The notes below the pieces were generated by a model that had not been told where the DNA came from, did not search any database, and saw only the letters and a list, made by a program, of their open reading frames with translations. 64,000 nucleotides of DNA, taken from NCBI GenBank assembly GCA_963576785.1, contig OY756144.1, positions 2,666,001-2,730,000 on the forward strand, read 5' to 3'. Shown here piece by piece: positions 1 through 10,637 of the stretch (positions are counted from its first letter, which is position 1; the number at the start of each line of letters is the position of its first letter). A program made the translations under genes and the position numbers. Source of the stretch: Chlorophyllum brunneum. Lineage: Eukaryota; Basidiomycota; Agaricomycetes; Agaricales; Agaricaceae.

Positions 1-53
1 GCCATTGGCTAAGGCTGGTGGTAAGAGACCCCTCAAGGGGCTCCGTAGACAGG
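1..53 (+). repeat. Leader module gamma, 3' end, joined to LINE-A ORF1
   Basis: These bases match the 3' end of the gamma module at 25285-25440 (minus) and 28463-28618 (plus), including the shared terminus ggctccgtagacag. LINE-A ORF1 begins right after it at cactggcagatgagcc. The reading frame is open across the junction. LINE-A copy 1 is therefore itself a leader-LINE composite. The rest of the leader lies outside the window. Confidence 0.75.
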
Positions 54-241
54 CACTGGCAGATGAGCCCTGCCCTCATACACCGCGTTGTCTCAACTGC
101 CAAGGTCTATACCATATGACCTCAAAGAAGTGTAAATTCTTTGATGCTCAGTTTGAACCCGAGAAAATCAAGAAATTCTATCGTGAAGTGAGTAATAACT
201 GTCTTCGATGGCAATCTCCCCTCACCAACCCTCATACTCTA
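54..241 (+). pseudogene. LINE-A ORF1 fragment: last zinc knuckle and C-terminus
   Basis: Encodes the ORF1 C-terminal end with ADEPCPHTPRCLNC, the third Cys/His knuckle (CLNC, then H, then C in KKC), and the KFFDAQFEPEKIKKFYREVS tail found in all LINE-A ORF1 copies. ORF1 is a gag-like RNA-binding protein that packages the LINE RNA. The fragment is cut at 241 by the LINE-C insertion, and its last codons resume at 1201-1233. The upstream gamma leader is fused in frame. Confidence 0.8.
227..241 (+). repeat. Target-site duplication of the LINE-C insertion (partner 1201-1215)
   Basis: The left copy reads aaccctcatactcta and the right copy aacccttgtactcta. The two differences fall on one ancestral CpG: other LINE-A copies read ctcgta here. 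One copy became CA, the other TG. Confidence 0.8.
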
Positions 242-738
242 TTCATAAAAAGTCCGCCGAATGCGCCATTCACACATGGCAGGCTATGTTCGGGTTCAAA
301 ACTTACAGCGGTAGCTCCTTCCTCCACCTCCCAGTGCGAGCGAATGGGGCCTCTGCCTTACCATCGCACATCAAGTCCGGTCCATGGATACAAGAATGCG
401 GATACCAGCCCCAGCTCTTCACAAGAACCTGTCGCACCATACTATGCCACGCCCCGATTGGAGAATATCGACTACGATTCTTTCCTAACGAGGACCTAGC
501 ATGCCACCACTGCAACAGTCAAATGGTGCAAATGCGGTCACACATCCTGTATCGTTGTAACAACTTCGATCACCATTTTGGCATCGACACGATCAAGACA
601 TTAGTAAACTTCTTGCGTCGCAACCCCTCCATGTTCAGCTTCCCCCCGGAACCTGACCACCCTCGTATCCATGCCAGTTCAATCCCACCATTACATCGTC
701 ATCAAGTCCAAAGGAGGTTTGGGTCTGTGCCTGCATAG
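242..738 (+). pseudogene. LINE-C ORF2 C-terminal fragment
   Basis: Open frame through the insertion point to a stop at 738. It contains ILCHAPIGEYRLRFFPNED, CHHC and HILYRC. This aligns with the C-terminal motif of LINE-A (ILGHAPTGEYRSRF, CRCG, HILCSC) and LINE-B (ILNHAPIGAYRSRF, CPCG, HILTNC). It is the C-terminal Cys/His domain that follows RNase H in ORF2. Truncated at its 5' end, so it cannot encode a functional protein. Confidence 0.75.
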
Positions 739-1202
739 AATCTTTTTCTTTTATCTTCTTTTCTTTTGCTCTCCCGGTTATGGATTTCCAATTCATTTCT
801 CTATCTCCCTTTCCCTCGCTCGTCTACTATTTTATATAGTTTTCATTCATAATTCATCTCTTCCATGGTGCCCAGGTAAATACCCGCCCACATGCTATGT
901 ACCGTTTGATGTTTCCCCTTGTGACTGCGAGTAGATAGTTTCTCTTCTATCAATTTCTCTCTCTCACTCTCTCTCTTTCCGAATCCCTTCTCTTCTCTCT
1001 CTTTGCTAAACATTGTAGGTACCAAACATCTCTCTAGTGTACGCGCTAGATGACAACGAGTCTCATGGGGTTAGTTTACTTGTAGTTTACTTTCCCTTCT
1101 CCGAACATTCTGTATGTTCTGCCTTTGTATGTATGTACATGCGGACTGTGTTCGAGCACTACTATATAAATTGTTGATTAAAAAAAAAAAAAAAAAAAAA
1201 AA
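242..1202 (+). mobile_element. LINE-C, 5'-truncated 3' end with poly(A)
   Basis: A third LINE family, present once. It consists of the ORF2 C-terminus (242-738), a pyrimidine-rich 3' UTR (739-1179) and an A tract (1180-1202). It is inserted in LINE-A copy 1 exactly between ORF1 and ORF2, flanked by a 15-bp target-site duplication. The 3' end (tgttcgagcactactatataaa) resembles the LINE-B 3' end (tgttcgagcactgcataataaa), so LINE-B and LINE-C may share a 3' recognition end. No other match to its UTR is seen in the window. Confidence 0.85.
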
Positions 1203-1225
1203 CCCTTGTACTCTACAGCTTGCCA

Positions 1226-4200
1226 ATGAATAGGCGACCTTTAGAACTACGAAGTCTCTGTGTGTACCAACAGAACTTAAATAAAAATTATGATTTATTG
1301 GACACCTTACTTGAGGACCTCAAGGATCTCTTTGACATTCTCTTTATTCAAGAACCTCCCTGGTAGTTTATCAGATCCGCTCCCTCCACAACTTCTGTCA
1401 AGGGGGATGACGTTATTGGCGCCCCCAAGCACCCCAACTGGCTGTGCATGGTTCGGGCCCTGGAGCCTGGCTCTGACCTGCGGGTTATAACATTTGTCCA
1501 TAATCGGTTGGCTTCTCTGAGACCGTCCTATCGGACAGATCTTGTCAATCACCGTGACATCATGGTTCTCTCCCTCTTTTTGGGGGGTGAGACCCTGAAT
1601 CTCATGAATGTTTACTCTGATTCGGAGCACACAGCGATTTGGTTCCTTGCGGACCATGCTGCTACATTGCCCAAGCATATCTACATGGGCGGCAATTTCA
1701 ATTGCCATTCTGAGTTGTGGGACCCTAATTATGGCTCCCACTCAGGTACCTCGCAGTCTCTGATCTCCATCGGGACAGACATCGGTCTAGACCTCGCCCT
1801 TCCGGTCGAGCCTGGGCCTACTCATATTCTGCACAATAAAGATCTTCAACCTTTGGTCATTGATCTGGCATTTGTTCCATCAGACCTGTCTATTTCCCAT
1901 AGGCCTAGGTTGGATTACTCCCTTAGGGGTCCGTCAGACCACGTTCCACTGGTTCTGGTACTTCCAGTCATTCCCACTATAGTGGACTGCCGCATGATAG
2001 TGGCAAAGAGGTAGCGCTCTTCCTCACTGATGTTATCCGGGACCTCCGAGAACCTACTACTACTGATGAGGTCAAAGCCGTGGTTTTTGCCATGGCGGAG
2101 GCCTTTTCCACTGCGTGGGAAGCCCATGCAGTGGACATTATGATCACTCGCCGCTCTAAGCCCTGGTGGAACCAGGAATGCCGCGAAACCTTTGGGAGAT
2201 ATTGTGAGACCTGTTCTCACAATGACTACTCTATTTTTAGGCGTGCTAAGAAGCATGCTAAGCACAACTTCTTCGATGCTCGCATTGAGGAGATTGCTTC
2301 TACTAACAAGCGACCATGGGATCTTATGGAATGGGTCCAAAAGTGGAAGCTTCCACCCTGTGAGGCTATCCAGTACAATGGAGAGCCATGTCACGTGCTC
2401 CCGGATCTCTGGGATGCACTCCACAATACCTACAACTCAGCTTCTGGCTGAGCTGTGGATATTTCTGTCCTTGATCTGCTGCCAAGCCTTCCAGCTAGGG
2501 AGTGGGTCCATTTTTCAGCCTTAGAGCTGATGGATGCCCTGAGTGCATGCTTGGGTGTGTCCGCCCCGGGGCCAGACCATGTAACATGGACCCACCTCAA
2601 AGAGATCACCGAGGACCCCAATATCCTCCGGTTATTCATCAGGATAGCTAATGCCTGCATGCATGTGGGTCATTGGCCGTCTCATTGGCCGTCCCATTTC
2701 AAGGAGAGCTTGTCAGTCATCATACCAAAGCCGGGCAAGCCGTCCTATTCAACGCCCAAGGCGTTCAGGCCCATTGTGCTCCTGAACACCTTCGGTAAGC
2801 TCATCGAGAAGATGATCTCAAATCGCCTCCAGTTTGACTCTGTCAAGCATGGAGTTTTTCATTCAAATCAGCTCAATGGTATCCGTCAGAGGTCCACTGA
2901 TGATGCTGGGATGCTCCTAACCCACATCGTTCATGCGGGGTAGGCCAAGGGCCTCAAGACTAGCATTGTCGCTTTTGACATCACTCAGTTCTTTCCTTCA
3001 CTCAACCACAATATGTTGTTGGCTATTCTGCGGAAGCAAGGTTTCGACCCCTGTGTGGGTAGATTCTTTGACTCTTACTTAGTTGGCCGCTCTACGCAGT
3101 ATGCATGGGGAGACCATAAGTCTGATCTCAGACAGGCAGACGTTGGGGTAGGTCAGGGCTCTTCGCTCTCTCCTGTCCTCTCTGACCTCTATCTTGCCCC
3201 CTTCATGAAGCTTTATGATAGGGAGGCAATCGCCCTTGGGAGTACCTTGCTCTCATATGTCGACAATGGCCTTGCCATCGCCCAAGCTAAAACTTGGGAA
3301 CCTAATTTAGTGTGCCTCAAGCAGGCATACCAAATTATATATCGCTTGACTACTTTGTTTGGGCTTGCCGTCGAGCATGACAAGTCTGAAGTGTTTCATT
3401 TCTCCCGTAAATGGGGAGACGACAACCCACCACTGGATTTGGGGTATGCTCCCCATACCGGCAATACTCCGTTGTGCCCTAAGACCCACTGGAGGTACTT
3501 GGGTTTTTTCTTTGATCACGCTCTTACGTTTAAAGAGCACATTCAACATTACGCTACTAAGTCTCTGTCTACGGTCAAGGCCATGGGCATGCTTGGTAAC
3601 TCATCATAAGGGCTTCTTCCTGTTCAGAAGAGGACTCTGTATTGCTCAGGTGTAGTACCTATCGCTACGTATGGGTTCCATTTGTGGTTTTACAAAGGTG
3701 CCCGCAACAAGGCCCTGCTGAAGCAACTTAACACTATGCAGTGCAAAGCTGCATTGTGGATCACTGGTGCGTTCCGCACCAGCCCTACTGGAGGGGCTGA
3801 GGCCTTGGCTGGCCTCATCCCCATCCATCTTCATGTCAAGAAACTGGCTACCCGTGCCATCCACAGGGTTGCCACCCTCTCTGGGAACTACCCAGTTCAC
3901 TCTGTTATGGGGCGTCAGTATATAGGGGGTTGTGTTCCACACCCCAGATCAATCGCTCTCATGACCCCTGCCCAGGCGGTCAAGGTCAAGGGGCCAGTCA
4001 TGGAGGCAAACTCTCGTTTGCCAGACTTAACGGAGATGTTCGAGCCATTTGCACTCAAAGCATTGCCAGGTTCATGACTCCTGGACTGCTACGCAGTCCA
4101 GGTGACTTTTAAAACGTATGACACCTTGCTCGGTGGAAACCCTGTGGGTCGTCAGGTGAATTTGCTCAATGATACCCTTCGTGGGTATTGTGAGGATAGA

Positions 4201-4402
4201 CAGGTTGTCTATGCGGTGACAGACGCAAGTCTGCCGCTGATTGGGGACTTCCAGGCAGTGTCAGCTGCCCACATTTACAGGGGGATGTGTTTGCTCTGTG
4301 CGATGCGTCACCCAGCTGGCAAGGTTACAGCCCCAGATGCTGAACTTTTCGCCATTTGTATGGCCTTGGGGACTGCTGCAGCAGTCTCTGAGGCTGTACA
4401 TA
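1226..4402 (+). pseudogene. LINE-A ORF2 copy 1, 5' three quarters (EN, RT, start of RNase H)
   Basis: Starts at the ATG overlapping the ORF1 stop (ATGAATAG family motif, here at 1226). It covers EN (motifs QEPPW, YMGGNFNCHSELW, SDHVPL), RT (SVIIPKPGKPSYSTPKAFRP, VGQGSSLSP) and the first RNase H Asp (VTDASLPL). Lesions include TGG-TAG at 1364, a deletion of about 19 bp near 1985, CGA-to-TGA at 2449, TAG at 2941, TAA at 3607 and TGA near 4076. The catalytic RT motif reads YVDN instead of YVDD (near 3260), so the RT is inactive as well as interrupted. It continues at 25900 after the nested block. Confidence 0.85.
4391..4402 (+). repeat. Target-site duplication of the 21.5-kb nest (partner 25888-25899)
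   Basis: Reads aggctgtacata on the left and aggctatacata on the right: 12 bp with one G/A difference. The LINE-A RNase H sequence continues directly after the right copy (ttgcagtctttatgg). This shows that everything from 4403 to 25887 entered as one minus-strand insertion that later received more insertions. Confidence 0.85.
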
Positions 4403-4532
4403 TTTTTTTTTTTTTTTTTTTTTTAATTCGACATGTTTAAGGTGGTGCATGGTCACAGTCCACCTGTATCTACTATGACATGTAGACTACACAAAGAGGG
4501 TATTTGAAGATTGGCTCTCCCCTGGCCGAACT

Positions 4533-4552
4533 AGACCGCCTGTCGGCGGTCT
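4533..4552 (-). other. 3' UTR hairpin of LINE-A, inverted loop
   Basis: Perfect 8-bp stem agaccgcc/ggcggtct with a 4-nt loop. In the LINE sense strand the loop is GACA here, whereas most copies have TGTC. The hairpin lies in the conserved 3' UTR, a plausible recognition structure for the LINE RT; that role is inference. Confidence 0.6.
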
Positions 4553-4708
4553 GGGTGAATGGTCGCGGAAACACACATGGATGCACAAATCCTAGACCAA
4601 AAAAGTGAGCAACCCCTAGCCTCCCCTCCCTAGGGAGAGTATGCATCAATTTGCAATTAACTTCTACACACACCAGAGATGTGGGAAGCTAGCAGGGGTC
4701 GTGCTGCA

Positions 4709-4934
4709 TTATCCAACTCCCGCAAGTAGTATGTTGGCCTTAAATGCAAATGCTGAGGGATTGCGCTTAAGAAAAGCTACCAGCTAGTCGACAGAGACTG
4801 GCAGGCCATGGCGTCTCTTGTACAAAGGACAAGAGCACAAGATATGAGTGCGGGTCTCTAAAGGAGCCCCACACTCGCAGCCAACAGGCTTAAGAGGATG
4901 AAACCCGGAGCGATACTCGCCGGTTGGAGTGTGC
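4709..4934 (-). pseudogene. LINE-A ORF2 C-terminal fragment of element Y
   Basis: Encodes the C-terminal Cys/His motif (TGEYRSGFHPLKPVGCECG, then THILCSC) up to the family stop at 4709, with an earlier CAG-to-TAG stop near 4784. The gap cuts it on the right. About 75 bp of LINE-A sequence are missing between 4934 and the point where Y resumes at 22317, and should lie within or next to the gap. The 3' UTR follows at 4425-4708. Confidence 0.75.
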
Positions 4935-5134
4935 NNNNNNNNNNNNNNNNNNNNNNNNNNNNNNNNNNNNNNNNNNNNNNNNNNNNNNNNNNNNNNNNNN
5001 NNNNNNNNNNNNNNNNNNNNNNNNNNNNNNNNNNNNNNNNNNNNNNNNNNNNNNNNNNNNNNNNNNNNNNNNNNNNNNNNNNNNNNNNNNNNNNNNNNNN
5101 NNNNNNNNNNNNNNNNNNNNNNNNNNNNNNNNNN
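4935..5134. other. Assembly gap (200 N)
   Basis: Exactly 200 N, a typical placeholder length. The left flank is a minus-strand LINE-A C-terminus and the right flank is a plus-strand LINE-A 3' end. Several nested elements lose their 3' ends here (elements Y, Z and W), so the true missing length is probably several kb. Confidence 0.9.
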
Positions 5135-5514
5135 GGTTAATTTTCTTAAGCGCAATCCTTCTGCGTTCGCGTTTAAGGCCAACATACCGCTTGCGGGAGT
5201 TGGATAACGCGGCGCGACCCCTGCTAGCTTCCCACGTCTCCGACGTGTGTAGAAGTTAATTGCGAATTGACGCATACTCTCTTTAGGGAGGGGAGGCAAG
5301 GGGTCGCTCTACATATCTGGTCTAGGACTCGCGCGTCCGTGCGTGTTTCCGCAACCGTTCACCCAGACCGCCTGTCGGCGGTCTAGTTCGGCCAGGGGAG
5401 AGCCAATCTTCGTGTACCTTTCTTTGTAGCCTACATGTCACAGTAGATACAGGTGGACTGCGATCGCACACCACCTTAAACATGACGATTTAAAAAAAAA
5501 AAAAAAAAAAAAAA
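5135..5514 (+). mobile_element. LINE-A 3' end, young copy, 5' part hidden by the gap
   Basis: Last codons of ORF2 (NFLKRNPSAFAFKANIPLAG, stop about 5206), a CpG-rich 3' UTR with the hairpin at 5365-5384, and a pure A tract (5492-5514). CpGs are well preserved (ggataacgcggcgcgacc), so this copy is recent. It sits directly against a minus-strand EN fragment at 5515. Its left end and target-site duplication are lost in the gap. Confidence 0.85.
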
Positions 5515-6085
5515 CGCGGTGGAGAAGGCCTCTGCCACGGCAAGAACCACAGCTTCAACCTCATCAGTAGTGGTAGGTTCCGGAAGTCTAGCTACTTCAC
5601 GGAGGTCCCGGATAATATCAGTGAGGAAGAGCGCTACCTCTTCGCCACCATCATGCGGCAGGGTTTTCCTGTGAGTCTCCACTATCGTGGGAATGACTGG
5701 AAGCGTCAGAACCAGTGGAACGTGGTCTGACGGACCCCTAAGGGAGTAATCCAACCTGGGTCTATGGGAAATAGACAGGTCTGATGGAACAAATGCAAGA
5801 TCAATGACTGACAGTCGGAGATCCTCATTATGCGGAATGTGAGTAGGCCCAGGCTCGACTGGAAGGGCGAGGTCTAGACCGATGTCTGTCCCGATGGAGA
5901 TCAGAGACTGTGAGGTACCTGAGTGGGAGCCACAATTAGGGTCCCACAACTCAGAATGGCAATTGAAATCGCCGCCCATATAGATATGCTTGGGCAATGT
6001 GGCAGCCCGGTCCATCAGGAACCGAATTGCTGTGTGCTCCGAATCAGAGTAAACGTTCATGAGATTCAGGGTCTCACCCCCTAAA
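5515..6085 (-). pseudogene. LINE-A EN fragment (element W), 5'-truncated
   Basis: Encodes the middle and C-terminal EN: GGETLNLMNVYSDSEHTAIR, YMGGDFNCHSELWDPN, SVIDLAFVPSDL, GPSDHVPL, to AVVLAVAEAFSTA. EN is the AP-endonuclease-like domain that nicks the target. The sense-strand 5' end is at 6085, joined abruptly to RT/RNase H sequence of element Z; the 3' side is broken at 5515 by the plus-strand copy. The sequence is very close to the EN at 17990-18600. I infer a 5'-truncated LINE-A insertion into Z whose remainder is in the gap. Confidence 0.7.
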
Positions 6086-6443
6086 CGCACCAGTGATCCA
6101 CAATGCAGCCTTTTGCTGCATAGTGTTGAGTTGTTTCAGAAGGGCCTTGTTGCGGGCACCTTCATAAAACCAGAGTCGAAACCCATATGTAGCAATGGGC
6201 ACTATGCATGAGAGGTACAGAGTCCTCTTCTGAACAGGAAGAAGGCCTCGCAAAGAGTTACCAAGCATGCCCATGGCCTTAACCGTGGACAGAGACTTAG
6301 TAGCATAATGTTGAATGTGCTCCTTGAAAGTAAGAGCCCAATCAAAGAAAAAACCCAAGTACCTCCAATGGGTCTTAGGGCATAGCAGAGTGTCACTGGT
6401 ATGGGGAGCATACCCCAAATCCAGTGGTGGGTTGTCATCTCCC

Positions 6444-6459
6444 TGTTTATGGGAGAAGT
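6444..6459 (+). repeat. Target-site duplication of the full-length LINE-A (partner 12720-12735)
   Basis: Perfect 16-bp repeat tgtttatgggagaagt on both sides of 6460-12719. It places the insertion in the RT domain of element Z. Confidence 0.9.
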
Positions 6460-6588
6460 TTTTTTTTTTTTTTTTTTTTTAATTCGTCATGTTTAAGGTG
6501 GTGCGCGATCGCAGTCCACCTGTATCTACTGTGACATGTAGGCTACAATGTAAGGATACACAAAGATGGGCTCTCCCCTGGCCAAACT

Positions 6589-6608
6589 AGGCCGCCTGTC
6601 GGCGGTCT
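6589..6608 (-). other. 3' UTR hairpin of LINE-A copy 2, inverted loop
   Basis: Stem ggccgcc/ggcggtct with loop TGTC on the plus strand, so GACA in the LINE sense. Together with 4533-4552, it is one of two copies with the reversed loop. Confidence 0.55.
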
Positions 6609-6764
6609 GGGTGAACGGTCGCGGAAACACGCACGGACGCGCAAATCCTGGACTAGAAAAATGAGCGACCCCCAGCCTCCCCTCCCTAGGGAGAGTATGT
6701 GTCAATTCGCAATTAACTCCTACACACGCCAGAGACGTGGGAAGCTAGCAGGGGTCGCGCTGCG

Positions 6765-9700
6765 TTATCCAACTCCCGCAAGCGGTGTGTCAGACTTAAA
6801 CGCAAACGCAGAAGGATTGCACTTAAGGAAACCTACCAACTAGTCAATAGAGACCGGCAGGCCACGACGTCTCTTGTACAAAGGACAAGAGCACAAGATA
6901 TGAGTGCGAGTCTCCAGAGGAGCCCCATACTTGCAGCCAACAGGCTCTAGAGGATGGAACTGGGAGCAGTACTCGCCGGTCGGAGCGTGCCCAAGGATGG
7001 CACGATTCGCTCTCGTCGCAATGGACTGAGAGGGAAAGGAAGGAAGCCAAGAACCCCCCGTGGAGGTACGTCGGCTGTAAGAGCTTGTTCTTACTATCCT
7101 TGAGAGCAAGGAAGTTCGAACCGCGATAAGAGGAGTCCTGGAAAGAGACTTTCCAGGCCTTCTGAATGGTCGCAACATTGATTTTACGTAGCGAATCAAT
7201 AGACGTCGCTGGACGACGTCCAGTGGCAACCTGTAATTCGGTGGCAAATACATGCACATTCTGATGAATGGACCATTTTGCTGATGACGGAACGGACCAG
7301 AAAGTGAGGGAGCGGTCGGGACAATTCCTGAACCACTCCAACAAGAGACGACACACAGCCAGGGAGTGTCCCTGGCCAGAGTGTACGGACGGGTCAAGAG
7401 CTCGCTTGGCAGAACCAATCGAGTCCGTAAAGACCGCAATGTGTACCGCCTCAGAGACCGCCGCAGCAGTTCCCAAAGCTATACGAATGGCAAAAAGTTC
7501 AGTATCTGGGGCTGTAACCTTGCCAGCTGGGTGACGCGTTGCACGAAGCAAACGCGTCCCCCTATAAACATGGGCAGCAGAAACTGCCTGGAAGTCTCCA
7601 ACCAGTGGCAGACTTGCGTCCGTCACTGCGTAGACCACCTGTCTATCCTCACAATACCAACGAAGGGTATCGTTGAGTAAATCCACCTGACGACCCGCAG
7701 GGTTTCCACCGAGTGAGGCGTCATACGTTTTAAAAGTCACCTGGGCCGTGAAGCGGTCCATGAGACGATAACCTGGCGACACCTCGAGCGCAAACGGCTC
7801 GAACGTCTCCGTTAGGTCTGGCAAGCGAGAGTTTGCCTCTGTGACTGGCCCCTTGACCTTACCCGCCTGGGCGGGGGTCATGAGAGCAATCGACCTGGGG
7901 TGTGGAACACAACCCCCTATATACTGACGCCCCATAACGGAACGAACAGGGTGATTCTCAGAAAGTGTAGCAACCCTGTGGATGGCACGGGTAGCCAACT
8001 TCTTGAGGTGAAGGTGGACGGGGATGAGGCCAGCCAAGGCTTCAGCCCCTCCGGTAGGGCTGGTGCGAAATGCACCAGTGATCCACAATGCAGCTCTGCG
8101 CTGCATCGTGTTAAGTTGTTTCAGCAGGGCCTTGTTACGGGCACCTTCATAAAACCAGAGTCGAAACCCATACGTAGCAATGGGCACTACGCATGAGCGG
8201 TACAGAGTCCTCTTCTGAACAGGAAGAAGGCCTCGTGAAGAGTTACCAAGCATGCCCATGGCCTTGACCGTGGACAGAGACTTAGTAGCATAATGCCGAA
8301 CGTGCTCTTTAAACGTAAGAGCGCGATCGAAAAAGAAACCCAAGTACCTCCAATGGGTCTTAGGGCGAAGCAGAGTATCGCCGGTGTGGGGAGCATACCC
8401 CAGATCCAGCGGTGGGTTATCATCTCCCCGTTTACGGGAGAAATGAAAAACTTCAGACTTGTCATGCTCGACGGCAAGCCCAAACGAAGTAGTCAGGCGA
8501 TAAATAATCTGGTACGCCTGCTTGAGGCACACCAAATTAGGTTCCCAAGTTTTAGCTTGGGCGATGACAAGGCCATCGTCGACGTATGAGAGCAAGGTGC
8601 TCCCAAGAGAGATTGCCTCCCTATCATAAAGCTTCATGAAGGGGGCAAGGTAGAGGCCGGAGAGGACAGGAGAGAGCGAAGAGTCCTGACCGACCCCAAC
8701 GTCCGCCTGCCTGAGATCAGACTTGTGGTCCCCCCACACATACTGCGTAGAGCGGCCAACCAAATAAGAGGCAAAGAATCTACCCACACAGGGGTCGAAT
8801 CCTTGCTTCTGTAGAATCGCCAACAACATAGAGTGGTTGAGCGAAGGAAAGAACTGAGCGATGTCAAACGCGACAACACTAGTCTTGAGGCCCCTGGCCC
8901 ACCCCGCACGAACGATGTGGGTTAGGAGCATCCCAGCATTGTCAGTGGACCTCTGACGGATACCACCGAGCTGATTTGGATGAAAAACTCCATGTTTGAC
9001 AGAGTCAAATTGGAGGCAATTCGAGATCATCTTCTCGATGAGCTTACCGAAGGTGTTCAAGAGCACAATGGGTCTGAACGCCTTGGGTGTCGAGTAGGAT
9101 GGCTTGCCCGGTTTCGGTATGATAACCGACAAGCTTTCCTTGAAATGGGATGGCCAATGACCCACACTCATGCAGGCATTGGCTATCCCAATGAATAGCC
9201 TAAGGACATTGGGGTCCTCGGTGATCTCCTTGAGGTGGGTCCATGTTACATGGTCCGGCCCCGGGGCGGACACACCCGAGCATGCGCTAAGGGCGTCCAT
9301 CAGCTCTAAGGCTGAAAAGCGGACCCACTCCCGAGCCGTGAGGCTGGGCAGCGGATCAAGAACAGAAATATCCACAGCTCGGCCAGAAGCTGAGTTGTAG
9401 GTATTGTGAAGTGCGTCCCAGAGATCCGGGAGCGCATGACATGGCTCTCCATTGTACTGGATAGCCTCGCAGGGTAGAAGCTTCCGCTTCTGGACCCATT
9501 CCATAAGGTCCCACGGTTGCTTGTTTGTAGAAGCAATCTCCTCAATGCGAGCATCAAAGAAGTTGCGCTTGGTGCGCTTCTTAGCGCGTCTAAAGTCAGA
9601 GTAGTCATCGTGGGACTGAGTCTCACGATATCTCCCGAAAGTTTCGCAGCATTCCTGGTTCCACTAGGGTTTAGAGCGGCGAGTGATCATGATGTCTACT

Positions 9701-10637
9701 GCGTGGGCTTCCCACGCGGTGGAGAAGGCCTCTGCCACGGCGTGAACCGCAGCTTCAACCTCATCAGTAGTGGTAGGTTCCGGAAGTCTAGCTACTTCAC
9801 GGAGGTCCCGAATAATATCAGTGAGGAAGAGCGCTACCTCTTCGCCACCATCATGTGGCAGGGTTTTCCTGTGAGTCTCCACTATCGTGGGAATGACTGG
9901 AAGCGTCAGGACCAGTGGAACGTGGTCTGACGGACCCCTAAGGAGTAATCCAACCTAGGCCTATGGGAGATAGACAGGTCCGATGGAACAAATGCGAGAT
10001 CAATGACCGAAGGCCGAAGATCCTCATTGTGTGGAATATGAGTAGGCCCAGGCTCGACCAGAAGGGCGAGGTCTAGACCGATGTCTGTCCCAATGGAGAT
10101 CAGAGACTGCGAGGTACCTGAGTGGGAGCCATAATTTGGGTCCCACAACTCAGAATGGCAATTGAAGTCGCCGCCCATATAGGCGTGTCTGGGCAATGTA
10201 GCAGCCCGGTCCGCCAGGAACCGAATTGCCATGTGCTCCGAATCAGAGTAAACATTCATGAGGTTCAGGGTCTTGCCCCCCAAAAACAGGGAGAGAACCA
10301 TGATGTCACGGTGATTAACGAGGTCTGTCCGATAGGACGGCCTCAAAGAAGACAACCGGTTATGGACAAATGTCATAACCCGTGGGTCAGAGCCAGGCTC
10401 CGGGGCCCGAACCATGCACAGCCAATCGGGGTGCTTGGGGGTGCCAATAACGTCGTCCCCCTCAACAGAAGTTGTGGAGGGGGCGGATCTGATGAACCAC
10501 CAGGGAGGTTCTTGAAAGAAGAGGATGTCAAAGTGATCTTTGAGATCCTCAAGTAGAGTATCGACTAAATCATAATTTTTATTACAATTCTGCTGATATA
10601 CACGGATATTTCGTAGTTCTAAAGGTCGCCTATTCAT
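6765..10637 (-). pseudogene. LINE-A ORF2, copy 2 (EN-RT-RNase H), about four lesions
   Basis: The ATG at 10637 overlaps the ORF1 stop (ATGAATAG). EN (FFQEPPW, YMGGDFNCHSELWDPN), RT (FDIAQFFPSLNH, VGQDSSLSP, YVDDGLVIAQ) and RNase H (VTDASLPL, DTELFAIRIAL, VFTDSIGSAKRAL) are all recognisable. Lesions: a 1-bp deletion near 9945 (ctaaggag for ctaagggag), TGG-to-TAG near 9667, a frameshift near 7055 in a C run, and CAG-to-TAG near 6845. An 886-codon frame (9504-6844) remains open across RT and RNase H. The protein would process the LINE RNA by target-primed reverse transcription; this copy cannot make it whole. Confidence 0.88.

Noticed and set aside
739..1179. Host gene or regulatory region
   Set aside because: The stretch lies between the LINE-C stop codon and its A tract, inside a target-site duplication pair, so it is a 3' UTR.
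4935..5134. Open frames made of unknown residues across the N run
   Set aside because: Artefact of translating N; no information.
5484..5520. Peptides with long Phe or Lys runs at frame ends (also 14040, 29740, 40101, 46363)
   Set aside because: These are translated A or T tracts of LINE 3' ends.
10122..10556. Recurrent 144-codon antisense frame (also near 1307-1741 and 18631-18876)
   Set aside because: Antisense shadow of the conserved EN domain; it appears wherever EN is conserved and has no start context or domain of its own.
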